Below, in pieces: positions 1 to 5,970 of a stretch of 7,432 nucleotides of DNA. The position numbers and the translations under genes were made by a program. Position 1 is the first letter of the stretch, and each line of letters starts with the position of its first letter. The stretch comes from JBFWML01 sp050251635 (lineage in GTDB: Bacteria; Campylobacterota; Campylobacteria; Campylobacterales; SZUA-545): the NCBI GenBank assembly GCA_050251635.1, contig JBFWML010000066.1, positions 1 through 7,432 on the forward strand, in the 5' to 3' direction. Under the pieces are notes generated by a model. The model was not told where the DNA came from. It made no database searches and was given only the letters and a program-made list of their open reading frames with translations.

Positions 1-1104
1 GCCATTCTCTCTTCGCCGCTGTATGTGTACTACACGCTGACCGAATCGATCTACGAAGCCAAAAGCGCCGTGGAGCTTAAAGACGTGGCGCTGGGGATTA
101 TTGAACGCATGGAGGAGTACAACCCCGATCACGAGCCCTATTTCAACTTTCCCCGTTTTGCCACCTATGAAGCGGGACTGTTTGACGCCGACAACCGGGA
201 GATTTTTTCGCTGATACTGCACGAACTGGGCTCCTTGGAGGCGGGCTATCACACCCTAGGCAGCTACCGCTACTATGTGCTTACCCTGCCCCCCGGCCGC
301 TATTTCGGCGCGGACAAGCTGGTGGTCAGCAAGACCGAACACCGCTACGTGGTGCAAAAACAGGTGCTGACCGTTGCGCTGTCGATCGTGGTTATTGTGT
401 ATGCGCTTTCGTGGCTGGTGCTGCACAACTTTGCCGAACCCTTCCGTAAGATCAACCGGATGCTGGACGAGTTTATCAAAGACTCCATGCACGAGATCAA
501 GACGCCGCTGACCATCATCAATCTCAGCGCCGATCTGTTTTTGAGCAAAAACGCCGAAAACCGCCAGATGCGCAATATTAAAGCCGCCGCCAAAACGCTG
601 GCCACCGTCTATGACGACATGGAGTATCTGGTGCGCGAAGATAGGGTGGAGTACCCCAGGGAGAGTCTGGATTTTTCGGCCTTTTTGCAAAGCCGCATCG
701 ACTATTTCCGCGAAATTGCGGGGCTTAAGCACATTCGGCTAATCGCCCATATCGAACCGGATATTCCCCTCTATTTCAACCCGATCCAGCTGCAACGGGT
801 GATCGACAACAACTTAAGCAACGCCATTAAATACAGCCACGAAAATTCGGCCATTCATATCTGGCTTTACTACCGCACGGACGCGATCTATCTGCGCTTC
901 AAAGACCGGGGGGTCGGCATCAAAAACCCGGAGCGGATTTTCCAGCGCTACTACCGGGAAAGCCATCTTAAGGGCGGTTTCGGGCTGGGACTGGCCATTG
1001 TGCGGCGCATCCTCGATCGTGAAGGCGCGGGTTACGGCATCAAATCCCGTTTGGGCGTCGGTACGATTTTCACCTACCGCTTTAATACTCAAAATCCGCA
1101 ATAA
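1..1104 (+). CDS. Sensor histidine kinase, 5' end outside window
   Basis: The frame is open from base 1 (reading A-I-L-S-S-P-L-Y), so the gene starts upstream; the GTG at 25 is probably internal. The visible part begins at what looks like the end of a first membrane helix, continues with a periplasmic sensor segment of about 100 residues, and has a second hydrophobic helix at about 364-432. The H-box DSMHEIKTPLT (phospho-accepting His at 490-492) follows only about 20 residues later, leaving no room for a usual HAMP domain. The ATPase part has an N-box NNLSNAIKYS (Asn at 820-822), a G1 box DRGVGI (904-921), an F-box-like IFQRYYR and a G2 box GGFGLGLAIV (973-1002). It should autophosphorylate and pass phosphate to a response regulator, probably OmpR-type and encoded just upstream (inference). 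Its place directly before soxX suggests control of sulfur oxidation; the ligand is unknown. Confidence 0.93.
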   Translation, partial: AILSSPLYVYYTLTESIYEAKSAVELKDVALGIIERMEEYNPDHEPYFNFPRFATYEAGLFDADNREIFSLILHELGSLEAGYHTLGSYRYYVLTLPPGRYFGADKLVVSKTEHRYVVQKQVLTVALSIVVIVYALSWLVLHNFAEPFRKINRMLDEFIKDSMHEIKTPLTIINLSADLFLSKNAENRQMRNIKAAAKTLATVYDDMEYLVREDRVEYPRESLDFSAFLQSRIDYFREIAGLKHIRLIAHIEPDIPLYFNPIQLQRVIDNNLSNAIKYSHENSAIHIWLYYRTDAIYLRFKDRGVGIKNPERIFQRYYRESHLKGGFGLGLAIVRRILDREGAGYGIKSRLGVGTIFTYRFNTQNPQ

Positions 1105-1115
1105 ACCCGGTTCTT

Positions 1116-1131
1116 TTTACTACTTCTTTAC
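1116..1131 (+). promoter_or_regulatory. Candidate response-regulator operator: TTTAC direct repeat, 11-bp phase
   Basis: TTTAC occurs at 1116-1120 and again at 1127-1131, exactly 11 bases apart. Tandem half-sites at about one helical turn are the usual layout for OmpR/PhoB-family regulators. The repeats overlap the candidate -35 and spacer of the soxX promoter and lie next to a histidine kinase gene. The repeat is short and could arise by chance in T-rich sequence. Confidence 0.3.
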
Positions 1132-1140
1132 ATTTGTAAA
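1127..1140. repeat. Perfect inverted repeat TTTACA-TT-TGTAAA
   Basis: Two 6-base arms (1127-1132 and 1135-1140) are exact reverse complements separated by TT. The first arm shares bases with the second TTTAC direct-repeat unit. It could be a dimeric regulator site next to the soxX promoter. As an RNA hairpin it would be weak (A/T arms, two-base loop) and has no T-run, so a terminator is unlikely. Confidence 0.4.
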
Positions 1141-1167
1141 TTAAACTGCTCGCGTTACGAAAACTTT

Positions 1168-1174
1168 AAGGAGG
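1168..1174 (+). promoter_or_regulatory. Shine-Dalgarno AAGGAGG fixing the GTG start of soxX
   Basis: AAGGAGG lies 5 bases before the GTG at 1180. It is the strongest ribosome site in the window and supports a GTG start for soxX, where there is no suitable ATG ahead of the signal peptide. Confidence 0.85.
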
Positions 1175-1179
1175 CGAGT

Positions 1180-1698
1180 GTGCAACCACAAGCAAGGCTC
1201 AGCGTAGCCCTTTTTGCGGCAGTTCTTACAGCCGTTTCGGCCCTGTCGGCCGATCTCAAAAGCGCCGTCGAAAGCCCGGATGCTCAGGCGATCATCGCTA
1301 AAGACCTGCTCGGTCCGGCCAAAACCTACAAGTTGCCCCAAGGGTGTATCACCACCGATGCCGAGCGCGTCGCAAACGGAAAACTCTTTTTCCACAACCT
1401 CAACAGCGAGCAGGCCAAGGTCAAAACCGCCGACGGCAAGCTCAAGCAGTTTGGCAACTGCGTCGCCTGTCACAAGATCGAAGGCTCCAAGGGCCACGGC
1501 AATGTGGGCCCGGACTTGACCAACTACAGCGAACTGTTCGTCAAATCCGGCGCGCGCAGCCCCGACTGGGTTTTCCAAAAAGTCGCCGATGCCCGCATCG
1601 ACAACGCCAAAACCAACATGACCGTGAACCTCACCTCCGGTCTGATGAACGAACGGGAAGTGTGCGACATCACCTCCTACATCCTCTCCAAAAAATAA
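1180..1698 (+). CDS. soxX: SoxX, c-type cytochrome subunit of SoxAX
   Basis: SoxX is the small heme subunit that pairs with SoxA in the periplasm; SoxAX oxidatively joins thiosulfate to the carrier cysteine of SoxY. The 172-residue product has a Sec signal peptide with probable cleavage after A24 (ALSA-D). Its heme-binding motif is C94-V-A-C97-H98, followed by GNVGPDL (107-113), the usual post-heme stretch of class I cytochromes. M147 in N-M-T is the likely axial ligand; many SoxX proteins have M-P here. The C-terminal helix NEREVCDITSYIL is also typical. Two further cysteines, C56 and C162, lie outside the heme motif. The GTG start is set by AAGGAGG five bases upstream. It is first in the soxXYZAB order, and soxY follows after 15 bases. 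Confidence 0.94.
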   Translation: MQPQARLSVALFAAVLTAVSALSADLKSAVESPDAQAIIAKDLLGPAKTYKLPQGCITTDAERVANGKLFFHNLNSEQAKVKTADGKLKQFGNCVACHKIEGSKGHGNVGPDLTNYSELFVKSGARSPDWVFQKVADARIDNAKTNMTVNLTSGLMNEREVCDITSYILSKK

Positions 1699-1713
1699 AC
1701 AAAGGACTTACCC

Positions 1714-2205
1714 ATGATGAATAGACGCCTGTTTATCAAATCCACCGCAACCGTCGGCGCCGCCTTGAGCCTTGCGCCCAACCTTCTGGGCGCGGATGCT
1801 CCCAAACCCGCCGAGGTCAAACTGCCCCCGATCGTCAGCCCCAATAAAATGAGCGTCGAAGAGAACATCAAGGTCCTCACCGGCGGCAAAGCGGTCAAGA
1901 GCGGCAAAATCACCCTCACCGCCCCCGATATCGCCGAAAACGGCGCGGTGGTTCCCGTTAAGGTCGAGGTCGATCACCCCATGGACGACAAAAACTACGT
2001 CAAAGCGATCCACGTCATTAACGAAAAGAACCAAAACAGCCGCTGCGCTTCGGTTCTGCTGACCCCCGCCAACGGCAAGGGCTACTTCTCCACCCGCGTC
2101 AAACTGGGCGAAAGCCAGAAGGTGATCGCGCTGGCCGAGCTTTCCGACGGCAGCTTCTACCGGGCGGAAAAAGAGGTCAAGGTCACCATCGGCGGCTGCG
2201 GCTGA
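1714..2205 (+). CDS. soxY: SoxY, sulfur-carrier subunit of SoxYZ
   Basis: SoxY carries the pathway intermediates as cysteine adducts on a flexible C-terminal arm. The 163-residue product begins with a twin-arginine signal (NRRLFIKS, then a hydrophobic stretch to about A27-D28), so it should be folded and exported by Tat together with SoxZ. The end reads VTIGGCG, giving the carrier cysteine C162 with one glycine after it; the family motif is usually written GGCGG. A second cysteine, C111 (N-S-R-C-A), lies in the body of the protein. The ATG at 1714 is preferred because AAGGA at 1702-1706 is 7 bases upstream; an ATG at 1717 is possible and changes only one residue. Confidence 0.95.
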   Translation: MMNRRLFIKSTATVGAALSLAPNLLGADAPKPAEVKLPPIVSPNKMSVEENIKVLTGGKAVKSGKITLTAPDIAENGAVVPVKVEVDHPMDDKNYVKAIHVINEKNQNSRCASVLLTPANGKGYFSTRVKLGESQKVIALAELSDGSFYRAEKEVKVTIGGCG

Positions 2206-2243
2206 TTCGCGCTGAATTCTAAAAAACATAAAAGGATAACCCC

Positions 2244-2576
2244 ATGGCAAAAGTTATGCTGAAACTCAAACCCAAAAAAGATTACAAAGTCGGCGAAGTG
2301 ATCGATGTGAACATTATCGCCCTGCACCCGATGGAAACCGGCATCCGCCGCGACAAAGAGAGCGGCAAGGCGATCCCCGCCCACTATATCGAAGAGCTCA
2401 AACTCTACTTCGACGGCAAGTTGATCACCAGCATGATCACGTGGGAAACCCTCTCGCGCGACCCGTTTATGCAGGTGAACTACAAAGTTGCCGGCAAGGG
2501 CGAACTCAAGGCGGTCATCAAAGACAATCTCGGCGAAGTGGTCGAACAGAGCATTGCGATTAACCCCGCTGCCTAA
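2244..2576 (+). CDS. soxZ: SoxZ, partner subunit of SoxYZ carrier
   Basis: SoxZ is the immunoglobulin-like partner that forms the SoxYZ heterodimer and presents the SoxY swinging arm to SoxAX and SoxB. The product is 110 residues, a normal length, with no signal peptide, as expected for a protein co-exported with Tat-targeted SoxY. Recognisable SoxZ features are the N-terminal strand AKVMLKLKPKKDYKVGEVI, the stretch ALHPMETGIRRDKESGKAIPAHYI, and the later FDGKLI and LSRDPFMQVNYK segments. It has no cysteine. AAGGA at 2232-2236 lies 7 bases before the ATG. The 38-base gap after soxY is the longest within the sox gene run and shows no clear hairpin; the stop codon runs into the soxA ribosome site. 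Confidence 0.95.
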   Translation: MAKVMLKLKPKKDYKVGEVIDVNIIALHPMETGIRRDKESGKAIPAHYIEELKLYFDGKLITSMITWETLSRDPFMQVNYKVAGKGELKAVIKDNLGEVVEQSIAINPAA

Positions 2577-2587
2577 AAGGAGTTTTC

Positions 2588-3364
2588 ATGCAAACCCAAC
2601 TGTTTAAACTAACCTTGGCGGCGGCTTTGATGGGCGCGCCTTTCCTGATGGCCGAAGAGGACCTCTCCATGACCGAAGCCGACAAGGCGATGTACGAGGA
2701 GATGACCGAAAACAACCCCGCCGAAATCTTCCTGATGGAAGGCGAAGAGCTGCTAAGCAACAACGTGGGCGGCGAAGCGGGACTGGCGAAATTTATGGGC
2801 GTCAAAGAGGACAATCTGGCCAAAGAGCTGGCCACCTATCCCAAGTACGTCAAAAAGATCGGCATGGTTGTCGGCATCGATCAGCTTTTGCAGGCCGCCA
2901 TGGCCGAAAACGGCAAAAAGCCCTTTAAACTGGCTTCCAAAGAGATGGTTTACATGGGCGCCTATGTCAAATCCCTCGCCAACGAAGAGCCGATCAATCT
3001 GGACCTTAGCGACAAGCACACCAAAGAGTACCTCAAGCTGGGCGAAGAGGTGTACCACACCCGCCGCGGCGGCCGGGGGCTTTCGTGCTACAGCTGCCAC
3101 AGCGAAGCAACCATCGGCACGCGGCTGAGAATGCAGATTCTGCCTGCGCTGGGCGATCCTAAGTTTAAATCCGCCGCCACATGGCCCGCCTACCGCATGA
3201 CGCAGAGCAAGCTGGTCACGCTGCAGGGACGCTTTCGCGGCTGCATGAACAACTCGCTCATGGCCAAACTGCCCGAAGGCAGCAAAGAGATGGTGGCGCT
3301 GGAAGTTTACGTCTCCGCCATGGCTCAGGGCGAAAGCGTTCAGCTTCCGGGCCTGAAACGCTAA
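2588..3364 (+). CDS. soxA: SoxA, mono-heme c-type cytochrome, catalytic subunit of SoxAX
   Basis: SoxA holds the catalytic heme that conjugates thiosulfate to SoxY. The 258-residue product has a Sec signal peptide ending near A22 (LMAEED). The N-terminal half keeps the SoxA fold signature (NPAEIFLMEGEELL, LATYPKYV) but has no cysteine, so the first heme of diheme SoxA is absent. The C-terminal domain has C167-Y-S-C170-H171 and the active-site RFRGCM with C219 as expected axial, persulfidated ligand, followed by NNSLMAKLPEGS. Mono-heme SoxA is known from several sulfur oxidisers including Campylobacterota. AAGGAG at 2577-2582 lies 5 bases before the ATG and overlaps the soxZ stop. Confidence 0.95.
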   Translation: MQTQLFKLTLAAALMGAPFLMAEEDLSMTEADKAMYEEMTENNPAEIFLMEGEELLSNNVGGEAGLAKFMGVKEDNLAKELATYPKYVKKIGMVVGIDQLLQAAMAENGKKPFKLASKEMVYMGAYVKSLANEEPINLDLSDKHTKEYLKLGEEVYHTRRGGRGLSCYSCHSEATIGTRLRMQILPALGDPKFKSAATWPAYRMTQSKLVTLQGRFRGCMNNSLMAKLPEGSKEMVALEVYVSAMAQGESVQLPGLKR

Positions 3365-3374
3365 GGGGTCTTAG

Positions 3375-5138
3375 ATGGACGTATCACGACGGGACTTTTT
3401 AGCGCTGGCGGCGGTGCTGGGCGCGGGGGTTGGCAGCGGAAGCGGTCTGCTGGCCGCCTCCGGCAACCCGGAAAACATCACCGCCTCGGACATTATGGAT
3501 TTTAAACCCACGGGTAAAGCAACCTTGCTGCACATCTGCGATATGCACGCGCATTTGCGCCCCCTTTACTGGCGCGAGCCTTCGACGCTCATTTCCGCCA
3601 AGGAGCTGGTGGGCACGCCGGGGTTTATCTGCGGCGAACGTTTTAGCAAATACTACGGGCTTAATACCAGGCTTGACCGCTACTTTGACACCTATGTCGA
3701 TTTTGAACCGCTGGCGCGCAAGTTCGGCAAAATGGGCGGCATTGCCCACATGAAAACGATCATCGACGAAGTGCGCCGCGATCGGGGCCGCGACAACGTG
3801 TTGCTGCTCGATTCGGGCGATACCTGGCAAGGCACCGCCGTGGCCCTTAAAACCGGCGGCGAAGCGATCGTCAAAGCGCAAAACCTTCTGGGCGTGGATG
3901 TGATGGTTCCCCACTGGGAGTTCACCTACGGTAAAGAGCGCGTCATGGAGCTGATCGAGCTGTTTAAGGGCGAATTTATCTCCCAAAACGTCATCGACAA
4001 CGATCCCATGAGCGACAACTTTGAAGAGCTGATTTTCAACCCCTACACCATCAAAGAGGTGGGCGGCGCGAAGATCGGCATTATCGGTCAGGCGTTTCCC
4101 TTTTCGGCCACGGCCCACCCGCGCCATCTGACCGAAGGGTGGAGCTTTGGGGTGCGCACCGACACCCTGCAGGGGTATGTGGACGAACTGCGCAGCGACA
4201 AAAAGGTCGATTGCGTGGTGGTGCTCTCCCACGACGGCTTTTCGGTTGACCAAGAGGTGGCGCGCCGCGTGAGCGGCATCGACTTTATCCTCAGCGGTCA
4301 CACCCACGACCCCGCTCCGCGCCCGATCGTCGTTAACGGCACGGTGATCGTCATCGCCGGAAGCCACGGCAAATATATCGGACGGCTCGACATCGACGCC
4401 CGGGGCGGCAAGGTACACGGCTACACCTACAAGCTGATTCCCGTCGCCTCCAATCTGATCAAAGCCGATGCGGCCACGGCCAGGTTTGTGGAGGATATGT
4501 ACGCGCCCTACAAAAAAGAGCTCGACGCCAAACTGTGCAAAACCGAGGGGCTGCTCTACAAACGCGACACCTTCCATTCAACCTTCGATGCGCTGATCGG
4601 CGAGTCGATCCGCAATGAAACCGATGCGGACATCGTCTTTACGCCCGGCTACCGCTGGGGCACAACCCTGCTGCCGGGGGATGATATTTTGATGGACAAC
4701 GTGTACGAAATGAGCGCCATCACCTACCCCGAGGTGTACACGCTCGATCTCAAAGGTCACACCATCCTGCAGCTGCTGGAGGATATTTCCGACAACGTCT
4801 TCAACCCCGACCCGATGCTGCAGCAGGGCGGCGATATGAGCCGATTGTTTAACGCCACCTACGACATCACCGTCGGTAACGGCTACGGCAAGCGCATCAG
4901 CAACTTTAAAATCGGCGGCAAGGCGATCGACCCCTCCAAAACCTACGCGGTTTCGACCTGGGGCGGCAACCTGCAAAACCACCCCGACGGCGCGAACCTG
5001 CGGGAAAAAAAGCGCGCGGTGTACGACATTGCGGGCGATTACCTCCGGGGCCGCAGCAAAGTCAGCGTTCCCATGGAGTCAAACGTCCGCGTCACCGATA
5101 TGGGCTGCGGCTGCCCCGATCTGAAGGGCAAATGCTAA
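3375..5138 (+). CDS. soxB: SoxB, thiosulfohydrolase (dinuclear manganese)
   Basis: SoxB hydrolyses the terminal sulfonate of SoxYZ-bound thiosulfate to release sulfate in the periplasm. The 587-residue product has a very short n-region followed by a Tat motif, SRRDFLAL. The metallophosphoesterase domain shows D56-M-H58-A-H60, DSGDTW (D146-W151, D149 likely metal ligand), H180 in PHWEFT, H286 in SHDGF, and H309/H311 in SGHTHD. The 5'-nucleotidase C-terminal domain follows (about 390-570, with DALIGESIRNETDADIVF and STWGGNLQ). Two oddities are P179 where SoxB proteins usually have Gly (GHWEFT), and a C-terminal tail GCGCPDLKGKC with C578, C580 and C587. AAGGGG at 3363-3368 is 6 bases before the ATG; soxA ends 10 bases upstream. 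Confidence 0.96.
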   Translation: MDVSRRDFLALAAVLGAGVGSGSGLLAASGNPENITASDIMDFKPTGKATLLHICDMHAHLRPLYWREPSTLISAKELVGTPGFICGERFSKYYGLNTRLDRYFDTYVDFEPLARKFGKMGGIAHMKTIIDEVRRDRGRDNVLLLDSGDTWQGTAVALKTGGEAIVKAQNLLGVDVMVPHWEFTYGKERVMELIELFKGEFISQNVIDNDPMSDNFEELIFNPYTIKEVGGAKIGIIGQAFPFSATAHPRHLTEGWSFGVRTDTLQGYVDELRSDKKVDCVVVLSHDGFSVDQEVARRVSGIDFILSGHTHDPAPRPIVVNGTVIVIAGSHGKYIGRLDIDARGGKVHGYTYKLIPVASNLIKADAATARFVEDMYAPYKKELDAKLCKTEGLLYKRDTFHSTFDALIGESIRNETDADIVFTPGYRWGTTLLPGDDILMDNVYEMSAITYPEVYTLDLKGHTILQLLEDISDNVFNPDPMLQQGGDMSRLFNATYDITVGNGYGKRISNFKIGGKAIDPSKTYAVSTWGGNLQNHPDGANLREKKRAVYDIAGDYLRGRSKVSVPMESNVRVTDMGCGCPDLKGKC

Positions 5139-5139
5139 G

Positions 5140-5517
5140 ATGAAACGGCTCTGGCCCCTGTTCTTTCCCCTGCTTGTATGGGGCCAGACCCCGTGGATGG
5201 ATTACGAAGAGGCCCTCAGTAAAGCCCGCGCGGAAAACAAACGGGTGATGGTGATGGCCGAATCGCCCGACTGTCCCTACTGCCACACCATGACCGGTTC
5301 GGTACTGATCGACCCGGCGGTGTCGCAGCGGATCGAAGCGCACTTCATCCCCGTGCGGATGCAGCGAAACGATCCGGCCCTGCCCGCGCGGGTAAGCATG
5401 ACCCCCACCTTTTTATTTGTCGATCCCCACACCCGCGCCGTTGTTAAAAAGATTCCCGGCGCTTGGAGCGTCAAGGATTTTTGCGATCTGATCGACGCCG
5501 CCAAAAAGGAGCCTTGA
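5140..5517 (+). CDS. Exported thioredoxin-fold protein, SoxW-like
   Basis: The 125-residue product has an N-terminal hydrophobic signal (MKRLWPLFFPLLVWG) and then a compact thioredoxin fold: WMDYEEALSKARAENKRVMVM, the redox motif C45-P-Y-C48 and the cis-proline SMTPTF (P89). This matches the thioredoxin_7/SoxW-type group that reduces disulfides or thiol adducts outside the cytoplasm. A third cysteine, C115, lies in the last helix. It starts one base after the soxB stop with only a weak, distant ribosome site (AAGGG at 5124-5128), so translational coupling to soxB is likely. A role in keeping SoxYZ or other periplasmic thiols reduced is inference; it is shorter than typical SoxW and I do not assign the symbol. 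Confidence 0.88.
   Translation: MKRLWPLFFPLLVWGQTPWMDYEEALSKARAENKRVMVMAESPDCPYCHTMTGSVLIDPAVSQRIEAHFIPVRMQRNDPALPARVSMTPTFLFVDPHTRAVVKKIPGAWSVKDFCDLIDAAKKEP
5506..5511 (+). promoter_or_regulatory. Shine-Dalgarno deciding the start of the DsrE-like gene
   Basis: AAGGAG lies 5 bases before the ATG at 5517, which overlaps the preceding TGA by one base. It supports this ATG over a TTG at 5463 in the same frame, which would put 18 non-signal-like residues ahead of a clear signal peptide. Confidence 0.8.
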
Positions 5518-5957
5518 TGAAACCGACCCGTTTTTTTCTTTTTCTTGCGTTAACGCTGCCCCTGTGGGCGGGCGAAACCGTTTTGAGCCATCCTAAACCC
5601 ACGCTGGAACACCCGCGCCAGCTGGTGATCGAGATCAACAGCGGCGACGAAAAAACCGTCTCCGGCGCCATTGCCGCCGTCAACAACCTGATCAAAGCCT
5701 ATCAACCCGGTTTTGTGGAGATCGCCGTGGTGATCTACGGCCCCGCCCTGCCCTACGCCAAAAAAAACAGCGGTGAACTCTCTCAGCGGATGGAGACGCT
5801 CATTATGATGGACGTGGCGCTGATTGCCTGCCGCAACACGATGGAAACCTACCGTCTCAGCCAAGAGCAGCTTATCGACGACATGGACACCGTGCAGGCC
5901 GGATTGCAGGAGATTGCCGAACGCAAACTTGCCGGCTGGATTCATCTTAAACCCTGA
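5517..5957 (+). CDS. Exported DsrE/DsrF-like protein
   Basis: The 146-residue product has a Sec signal peptide (FFLFLALTLPLWAG, cleavage near 18-19). The mature part follows the DsrE/YchN-like fold: RQLVIEINSGDEKTV, the helix SGAIAAVNNLIKAY, the strand VEIAVVIYGPAL, then LIACRNTM with C105, and the family-like ending LQEIAERKLAGWIHLKP. C105 is the only cysteine and sits where many DsrE-like proteins carry a reactive sulfur-accepting cysteine. DsrE relatives in the cytoplasm take part in persulfide relay; this one should be periplasmic. Given its place between a thioredoxin and a DUF302 gene behind soxB, a role in sulfane-sulfur binding is plausible but inferred. Its ATG overlaps the previous stop by one base (TGATG). 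Confidence 0.85.
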   Translation: MKPTRFFLFLALTLPLWAGETVLSHPKPTLEHPRQLVIEINSGDEKTVSGAIAAVNNLIKAYQPGFVEIAVVIYGPALPYAKKNSGELSQRMETLIMMDVALIACRNTMETYRLSQEQLIDDMDTVQAGLQEIAERKLAGWIHLKP

Positions 5958-5970
5958 ACAAAGGAACCCC

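Larger units (their letters stand above)
1105..1179 (+). promoter_or_regulatory. Intergenic region with probable sox operon promoter
   Basis: This A/T-rich gap is the only sizeable non-coding stretch in the window, and all later genes are within 38 bases of each other, so the main promoter of the sox operon should lie here. By eye the best sigma70-like pair is TTTTTA at 1114-1119 and TAAATT at 1137-1142 with a 17-base spacer; both are weak matches. No G/C-rich hairpin plus T-run is seen after the kinase gene, so read-through from upstream is possible. The location is well supported, the exact boxes are not. Confidence 0.45.

Noticed and set aside
256..732. A 158-residue minus-strand open frame opposite the histidine kinase
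   Set aside because: It overlaps the conserved membrane helix and H-box coding region, and has no plausible domain or ribosome site.
1105..1140. Rho-independent terminator after the histidine kinase gene
   Set aside because: T-runs occur at 1114-1118 and nearby, but no G/C-rich hairpin precedes them; the only inverted repeat is A/T-rich with a two-base loop.
2206..2243. Possible internal promoter or small RNA between soxY and soxZ
   Set aside because: The 38-base gap is A-rich but has no convincing -35/-10 pair or hairpin, and carries an ordinary AAGGA ribosome site for soxZ.
3399..4577. A 392-residue open frame on the minus strand opposite soxB
   Set aside because: It lies wholly within soxB, whose motifs are intact. 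The translation is rich in His, Val, Ala and Gly without recognisable domains, as expected for the mirror of a G+C-rich gene.
5824..5970. Upstream extension of the DUF302 gene to an ATG at 5824
   Set aside because: The extension overlaps the conserved C-terminus of the DsrE-like gene and would bury a clear signal peptide that has its own AAGGA five bases before ATG 5971.
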